Of a stretch of 26,863 bases of DNA, positions 21,175-26,863 are shown piece by piece; the first letter of the stretch is position 1, and every line of letters starts with the position of its first letter. Source of the DNA: Thoreauomyces humboldtii (Eukaryota > Chytridiomycota > Chytridiomycetes > Spizellomycetales > Powellomycetaceae); the NCBI GenBank assembly GCA_027596035.1, contig JADGJA010000268.1:1-26863 (forward strand). Reading direction: 5' to 3'. A program made the translations under genes and the position numbers. Under the pieces are notes generated by a model that saw only the letters and a program-made list of their open reading frames with translations, searched no databases and was not told the origin of the DNA.

Positions 21175-22143
21175 CTACAGATTCAGATTGGAAGTTTCAA
21201 CAGTTGGTTTACGTGGAGGCCAGAGGAAAAACTTGCTCGTTTGAGCCTTGTACTGCCGGAAATCTAAAGTAGGAGGTTCAGTCGCTCAGTTCATTGTTAC
21301 CAACGATACAATGATATCGGTGCCTTCCTACCAGGCCGAGTCCCGTATCTCTCCTCCTGCCCTTTCTCAGACAACTTGATGCCGCTGACGAATACGATCA
21401 GACAAGCAACGAACAGAGGAGATACGATCGATACCCATTGCCATTTGTCCACAAAGCCTCGGGCGGCTAGTATGAACGCTCCAATCCAGAGGGAAATCTC
21501 GCCGTTGTAGTTGGCATACCGACTCCACCTCCAGACGCCAGTTCTGACGAAATCGGAGGGATGTTCGTTCTTGTAGGCCGACTTCTGAGCATCGGCCGTG
21601 ACTTCGAGAGCAAATCCGTAGACCCATATCGCGATGCCAAAGCCGTCCGATATGTAGATGGATGGTTGTGAGGATGATGGGTTGCCGATGACGATCCATG
21701 CTGGCCAACATGTCATGAAGACCCAGATAGCCTGCATGACCCAGACTGGAAAGAAGGTGATGGGATTTTGTTTGTATTTCTCAAACCGCTTGTCCTCTGT
21801 CTTGGAGACTGCAGAACACACACGATGAGAATCAGCTACGAGAAAATCAAGTTCAATGGGACCCCACTTGTCCGTCACCTCGTCTCGCCAGAAAAAAGCC
21901 GAGCCTGCTCGACCAGACCATGACGAGGCACGCCAGGATGATCTGCCTCGCTGCAAGCCCCGAAACAACCTCGCCATCTCTCCGCCACAGTAGTGCGACC
22001 AGTGTGCACGTGATGAAGGTCAAAGCGCCCGACAGGTCATAGAAGCGTTCGGTGCGGAGCGGTGCCGAAATGGCGAACGCCAGCATCTGAATGCCGAAAT
22101 CAATGTACAGACTCGTTACAAGTGAGTTGCCGACGGGTGTCAT
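21175..22143 (-). CDS. DUF1295 / steroid 5-alpha-reductase-like membrane protein (276 aa)
   Basis: Three exons, 21879-22143, 21332-21808 and 21175-21263, total 831 nt. Several hydrophobic segments span the protein. Family marks are ERFYDLSGALTFI, WSSRLGFFLARRVSKTEDKRFEKYKQNP across the first intron, WVMQAIWVF, a Trp/Tyr-rich block WRWSRYANYNGEISLWIGAF, and the C-terminal EERYGTRPDFRQYKAQTSKFFLWPPR. The last motif is only formed by splicing out 21264-21331; without it the frame ends in an unrelated RKAPISLYRW. The family resembles NADPH-dependent sterol/steroid reductases and isoprenylcysteine methyltransferases by fold; the substrate is unknown. It sits in a membrane, probably the ER. Divergent from the CobW gene. 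Confidence 0.85.
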
Positions 22144-22382
22144 GTTGATGGATGTAAGGTCAAATGAAGGCAGCGGGCATGAAGCGTATCAGAGAAGCGT
22201 CCCAAGAAGTGTTGGGGGGGTACCTGGCCGGGTTGCTGGGTGAAAGACGACGAGGAAGAGAGTTCGAGGGCTCCATGATCGCCGATCGGGGGAAAACTCC
22301 GTGCAAGTCCGAAGACGAGTGACGTACAGTTGGTGGCTGGATAGTTGACTTGGAATATGGCTAGGCATAGCCACATTATGGG
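22144..22382. promoter_or_regulatory. Divergent promoter, DUF1295 and CobW genes
   Basis: 239 nt between start codons. Contains a GTTGGGGGGGTACC tract near 22211-22224. No TATA box is evident. If the CobW start is the later ATG (22431), the interval is 48 nt longer. Confidence 0.4.
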
Positions 22383-23808
22383 ATGATGATAGGATCGTCG
22401 GCAACGGACTGGACCTGCCACCTCGACGAAATGGACGCCGACGACGCAACAGGAGTTTCCGTCGCGGAAAGAAGCGGATCGAATGTGCCGATCCCTGTCA
22501 CAGTCTTCACAGGGTTTCTGGGCGCTGGGAAGACAAGTGTTATTTTGAATCTCCTTTCCCGGCTTCCCGACGGGTACAATGTCGTTCTGCTCAAGAACGA
22601 GTTCGGAGACGTGAAAGGTGAGCCATACACGCCAGGGAGGCGCATCGTTCTTTAGTTGACAGCAGACGATGTTCTTTAGTTGATTCTGAACTCGCGAAGG
22701 AGTCCAACGTGCAAGTTACGGAAATGCTCAACGGGTAAGGAAAAGCCCCGTGGCAGTCCCGCTGTTCCGCTACTCACGGGGAAGACCTATACTTCCAGTT
22801 GCATGTGTTGCGTCCTCGTGGGTCAGATGGCCAACGCTCTGACAGAGATCCGGGAGACCATGAACCCGAGTCGCATCGTGATAGAAACGTCGGGATCGGC
22901 TTTCCCGGCACCGATCGCCTGGCAGATCCGTCAGCTCGAACCCCAATTTTCCCTCGACGCCATCATCACGGTCGTGGACTGCATCAACTTTGTGGGCTAC
23001 GAGGATACCAGCTACACTGCAAGGATACAGGCTCAGGTGCGCACGTCTGTTCACGGACCTGGGGTTGTGTCAACTGTCCGATCGAACACGATGCATGCCT
23101 CCTTACACTTTTTCGTGTTCGATTCCTCTGCAGTACACGGACCTGATTCTGCTCAACAAGTGGGAATGCGTGACCGAACGAGAGCTCGACATTGTCATCG
23201 ACAAGGTCAACGACCTCAACACGGACACTGCAAAGTTCAAATGCGACAAGGATACGGGCTGCGCACCGGACTTGGTGTTCGGTCTGGACTCAAAGCTGTT
23301 CGAGCTGGAAGATCGATCACGGGATGAAGGGTTGTGGAAGGGACTCATCGATCCGGATCACATGGACAAGGAGGTCACGACTCGTACCATAAGGGGTTCG
23401 AAACCAGGCGTTTCGACTACCACTGCGATCGCTACTGCGGTCGCTTGTGACGAGGATTGCAAGCATGACCATGATCATACCTCGGTTCCTTCACGGATAG
23501 CGAAGCCCGTCGCTCTCTCGGTTCTGAAGACCCTCTTGGAGCCGATACCGTCCGATACCGTTTACAGAGTCAAGGGCTTCGTGCTCCTTCTTCCGGAAGA
23601 CTCCTCAGACGCGGAAGCGGCCGAGTTGCACATCGTCAACTGGGCATTCGGGAGGATGGAGGTCACGAAAGTGAAACGAAAGGATGCTCCCGATGGAGAC
23701 GAGGGGTCCAGAGACTTTGGCGTCCTCTTGACGGTGATGGGACAGTGGGGAATGAACAAGTGGTGCGAGGCAATCGAAGCTGGACTGACAGTGATGGAAA
23801 ACCCATAG
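22383..23808 (+). CDS. CobW-family GTP-binding metallochaperone-like protein
   Basis: Four exons, 22383-22617, 22680-22734, 22799-23036 and 23134-23808, total 1203 nt, 400 aa (384 aa if the ATG at 22431 is used). IPVTVFTGFLGAGKTS is the P-loop. NEFGDVKVDSELA follows over the first intron. The metal-binding motif NGCMCC (the family's GCxCC) is formed across the second intron. ETSGSAFPAPIAW is the G3-like region. LLNKWECV stands where G4 NKxD is expected. A CobW C-terminal domain (VYRVKGFVLLLPE to the end) is preceded by an acidic/His loop EDCKHDHDH. CobW proteins use GTP to deliver metal (Zn, Co, Fe) to clients. The CPELVPI motif that lets eukaryotic ZNG1 bind methionine aminopeptidase is absent, so it may be a different paralogue. 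Confidence 0.9.
22642..22679 (+). repeat. Direct repeat with duplicated splice acceptor
   Basis: GTTCTTTAGTTGA occurs twice, 24 nt apart, around the end of the first CobW intron. Each copy carries a TTTAG acceptor (exon starting at 22656 or 22680). Both are in frame; the upstream one adds eight codons but leaves an intron of only 38 nt. The downstream site gives a 62-nt intron, normal here, and is taken as the main one. Confidence 0.7.
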
Positions 23809-23930
23809 AAACGAGCATCATGATTCAAATGAGCCTAGAAATAGATTTTGTCCATGATAGAAAGGTAAGAATGTACAAGGTGAAAACAGGCCGTCCAGCG
23901 TTCTGCAATAGTTGTGAGGGAGTCCCTAAT
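23809..23930. other. Short convergent 3' flank
   Basis: 122 nt between the CobW stop and the stop of the Cys-rich gene. No gene. Confidence 0.5.
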
Positions 23931-26484
23931 CTATGATACGAAATCTACGAGTGAAATCTCCAAACCCTTGAGCTGAGACTCCACCTCCGGCCGCTCAGCT
24001 ACATAGACCTCGAAATGCGGTCGAACCGACTCCTCGAGGAGACTTCGGTCAAACATGTCGTCCTCGATCTCCCTCCCTCGTCTCCTCCATTCCGCAACGG
24101 TTCGATACTTGATTCCGTTGTTCTTGACGAACTTTGGATTTAACGCAGTCATCTTCCTCTCCAGAAAGTAGGTCCAGAGAGGAACCTCGGGGAGTGCTCT
24201 CCAAACGACGGCGAGAAGCTTTTGTGAGGGACCCTTCGGCGTGTTGTTCAGGGAGGAAGCGTAGGCCGTCTCAAATGCTTTGGTAGTCCGGTTGTATCGA
24301 CCCGTCTGGAAGCCAGCTACGATGTATGTCACGTCGGTGGGAGCCGAATTCGACGAGCTCGAGCCCTCAGCTCTCTTGCTCCTGGGCCCAGGAGCGGGCA
24401 TCCACGCGATGGCGAGGTACCGAGAGACGCCAGGCCGTCTCGGTCCGTTGAAGAGATTGTCGAGTTCTCTTTCGATGCTCGCCCCACGTTTGACAAAGTC
24501 CTCCCACGTCTGCATCCCGCTCGTGACCTCCATGAACTGACTGCAGCAGCTAGCCCTCAGGATGACGTCCGTGAAAAACTTCGTCGTCTGCTTCGTCTTG
24601 AGCGCGCGGAGCTCGGGGTCCATCGAATCCACTTCCCACGCCTCGTACTTGTACTGGATGGCTTTGGACCCACCGCGGACGTGCGGGAGCGAGCAGGTCC
24701 TTCGTCCGGGCTGAAACAGCTCTCGAGGTCGGTATTTGCCGGTCCGATAGGTCCCGCCACCCCCGCATTCCGTGCAGAACCCGTACTTTTTCCAGCAAGG
24801 CGCACACACGGCTTCCAGATCAAGTGAGGTTTGCAGAGCGTCGTAGTTCCCTTCGTGGTATTCTAGCGGTTCGTCTTCCGTCACCGAGGCGGACTCGGCT
24901 GCCAGAGCGACGACCACATCCATGGAGCTCGCCTTGTGAACCTGGGCGAGTCTCGGCGTTGCGACGGCGACGCCGATCGACTTTTTGCAAGCCTGACAGC
25001 ATAGAAGGGCGGTCGTGGCCGCTTCCACGTCCAGCTTCCTTTTGCCGGACTTGATTACAACGGCTGCCGAGCACGCCGCTGGGTCAGCGCAACCCGTGCA
25101 AGTCACCGCGATGTTGAGCGGCGTGTTGTTACTTCCCGGTGTAACGATCGTTGCAATGTCTTTTCTACAGCGGTCGCATTGGACCGGATGATCAACGCTC
25201 GATTTCTTGTTGACACGAACTGCCGGAGTCTTTTTCACAGTCCCCTGGGCGTCCTTTCCTGGAAAGAGGTCTTCGCCATTCGTGGATTCCAGCGACGAGA
25301 TGCAAGATGGTGTAGATCCTGGGGTGTATGCAGTACGCTTCCCGAGATTTATCGAGGGACTGGCCATGTATCCCGCGACGTCGGGGGTCCCAAAAGCCTC
25401 GCTGGCTGACGGTGAAGGAGAATAGGCTGATGAAGCAGAACTACTCGAGCCAGGGTACTGAACGCCAAGAACCGCACTTCCCAGCGATGTAGCCGCGCTA
25501 GCGTCGAACGCCGTCCAGCGCGTCGCGGGCTCAAAGGGATTTTGCGGCTGAGGAGCACTGTTGGACACATGCATCTGAGACCGAGCGATGCCCGGGTCAA
25601 CGCGGAAATGAAGATCGTTCAGCGAGTTCCACGCCGGTATCTCGGCGGAGATCATGCGCTCGGTCAGACCCTGGTCGAACGGGCCACCGAGAGGTGCGCT
25701 CACGTCCATGTCCGGGTAAATGTTGCTCCCCGTTGTGACTAAAGATCGGTTGTGGTCCTGATAATGGTCGATCAGTGATCGAGATGGATTCCAGAAACTG
25801 GATGGCTGCGGCTGGTGGTCGTGCTGCATGGTCATATCCAGAAAGTTCTCCTGCAGTTGGTATAGATCTGCAGTAGGGCTGGAGGATAGCGGCAAGAAAG
25901 CAGTTGTAGTGGCGGTGGACAGTGGTGGCAGGCCCCAACCGCGGTGTGAATCGGGTTGAGGCTGCTGAAGTTGCGGATACCATGGCTGTGACTGGGCGTT
26001 TTGCTGATCCTCCAACGATGGTGACCACTGGGTTTGCGGTACCGGATAACCGTGGTATATATCTTGGTTGCTCTGTAACGGGAACGTTGACGCCGCCTCA
26101 AAGGCTGAGTGTGAAGAGGACGGCAGTCGAGGTGGTTGTGAGGAATAGAAGGGAGCGAACGTCTGCGTTGCTGAAAAATCGGTCCCAGTCTCTGAGCGCA
26201 AGATCAATGTCAGCAAGGCTGTGCAAGATCCCAACATCGCAGGAAAGCGACTTACGACCGAACTGGTGCATGGGTTGGTGGTCGATCGAGCCGGCAGTGA
26301 ACTGCAGTCCTTGCGCGCCGAGTTGCTCTCGCTGCATCAACTGTTGCTGGTCGCGCACGGCCTCCAGCTGCATCTCGGCCAGCCGACCATGCGCCTTCTG
26401 CAAATTCAGTCGCTCCTGGGAAGTGGTCCAGGCCCCGCTTTGCACCGGTTGGGAGTCTGCCTTGTCATGAAGAGGTGTGAGCAT
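23931..26484 (-). CDS. Uncharacterised Gln/Ser-rich protein with CxxC clusters (829 aa)
   Basis: Two exons, 26256-26484 and 23931-26191, joined over a 64-nt intron (2490 nt). The N-terminus MLTPLHDKADSQP leads into a short helical/coiled-coil stretch rich in Gln (ERLNLQKAHGRLAEMQLEAV). Residues about 80-400 are disordered and rich in Ser, Pro, Gln and Thr. A Cys-rich part follows with CDRC (about 415), CTGC (441), CCQAC (474), CAPC (549) and CTEC (559), suggesting several zinc sites. It is followed by YRTGKYRPRELFQPGRRTCSLPHVR and an ordered alpha/beta C-terminal half to a Val-Asp-Phe-Val-Ser end. I do not recognise the family. The layout (low-complexity N-terminus, zinc motifs) suits a nuclear or chromatin-related regulator, but that is inference. 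A start further upstream (in-frame ATG at 26820) is possible. Confidence 0.75.
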
Positions 26485-26863
26485 GCGAGGTGAAGGGGCG
26501 GGTGACTTTGTTCGAGTTCGTTGGGTGACGTCGGTCAGGATAATGTGCAAGGGACAGGTAGGAGTGTCGGGTATGGCCAGCAGCTGAGAATGACTGGTAG
26601 GACCGAGTTGATCGATCGAGCAAGGTGAGTTGGGAATGTGCTGTCGTTTGGGTAGAGCAGAGTATAGAGTATAGAGGGGAGGAGTGGTGGGTGGTAAGTG
26701 GTGGGCAAGGTCCCAACGGCAAACGCAGAGGAGGATCGGAAAGACGTGTCCCACTCTTCGATGGAACCGAGCACCCGGCAACACAACCTTTTCCACAACC
26801 CTTTTCCAGGGTTCGTTCAACCCTTCCCTCCCCTCCTCCCCTTCCTTTTTTCCCCTTCCTTTC
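26485..26863. other. Upstream region of the Cys-rich gene, window edge
   Basis: No supported gene. Probably the promoter and 5' UTR of the CxxC protein gene. Purine/pyrimidine tracts lie at 26815-26863 (CT-rich on plus). An AGAGTATAGAGTATAGAGG repeat near 26658-26676 gives CTATACTCTATACTCT on the minus strand, which could act as a TATA-like element about 180 nt upstream of the ATG. Confidence 0.35.

Overview
This is a fungal nuclear genome segment. The genes are packed on both strands and split by very short spliceosomal introns, mostly about 55 to 85 nt, with GT..AG ends that I could place by keeping reading frames and family motifs intact. Fungal markers are a homoisocitrate dehydrogenase (the alpha-aminoadipate lysine route), a CBM19-like secreted chitin-binding protein and GPI-type secreted proteins. 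A complex I accessory subunit rules out fermentative yeasts that have lost complex I. I cannot settle the phylum; an early-diverging (chytrid-like) or basidiomycete fungus would both fit.

Layout. 1-3500: two intronless genes for secreted, probably GPI-anchored proteins on the minus strand (a beta-sandwich-like protein and a histidine-rich protein), with a gene-poor gap between them. 3522-7038: VPS16 (HOPS/CORVET core) on the minus strand. It is divergent from a rhomboid-like membrane protein (7262-8241), whose two catalytic residues are replaced. A small UBA-domain gene (8467-8892, minus) faces it tail to tail. 8893-10148: mostly non-coding, with a possible broken PCC1-like gene. 10149-10847: secreted CBM19-like protein (minus). 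11712-12749: mitochondrial ribosomal protein uS5m (minus), divergent from the complex I subunit NDUFA9 (13074-14721). 15070-19171: CSE1/exportin-2 (minus), divergent from LYS12 homoisocitrate dehydrogenase (19644-21018). 21175-22143: DUF1295/steroid-5-alpha-reductase-like membrane protein (minus), divergent from a CobW-family GTPase (22383-23808). 23931-26484: a large Cys-rich, Gln/Ser-rich protein that I do not recognise (minus).

The housekeeping genes do not form one pathway. The strongest functional pairing is the shared-promoter pair uS5m/NDUFA9 (both mitochondrial). VPS16, the rhomboid-like protein and the UBA protein form a cluster related to membranes and ubiquitin. Most exon boundaries come from reading the sequence, not from transcripts; where the exon lengths sum to a whole number of codons this is stated.

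The most interesting items are the rhomboid pseudoprotease with its neighbouring stand-alone UBA gene, the histidine-rich surface protein, the unknown CxxC protein, the CobW protein with a changed G4 motif and a duplicated splice acceptor, and the possible PCC1-like relic.
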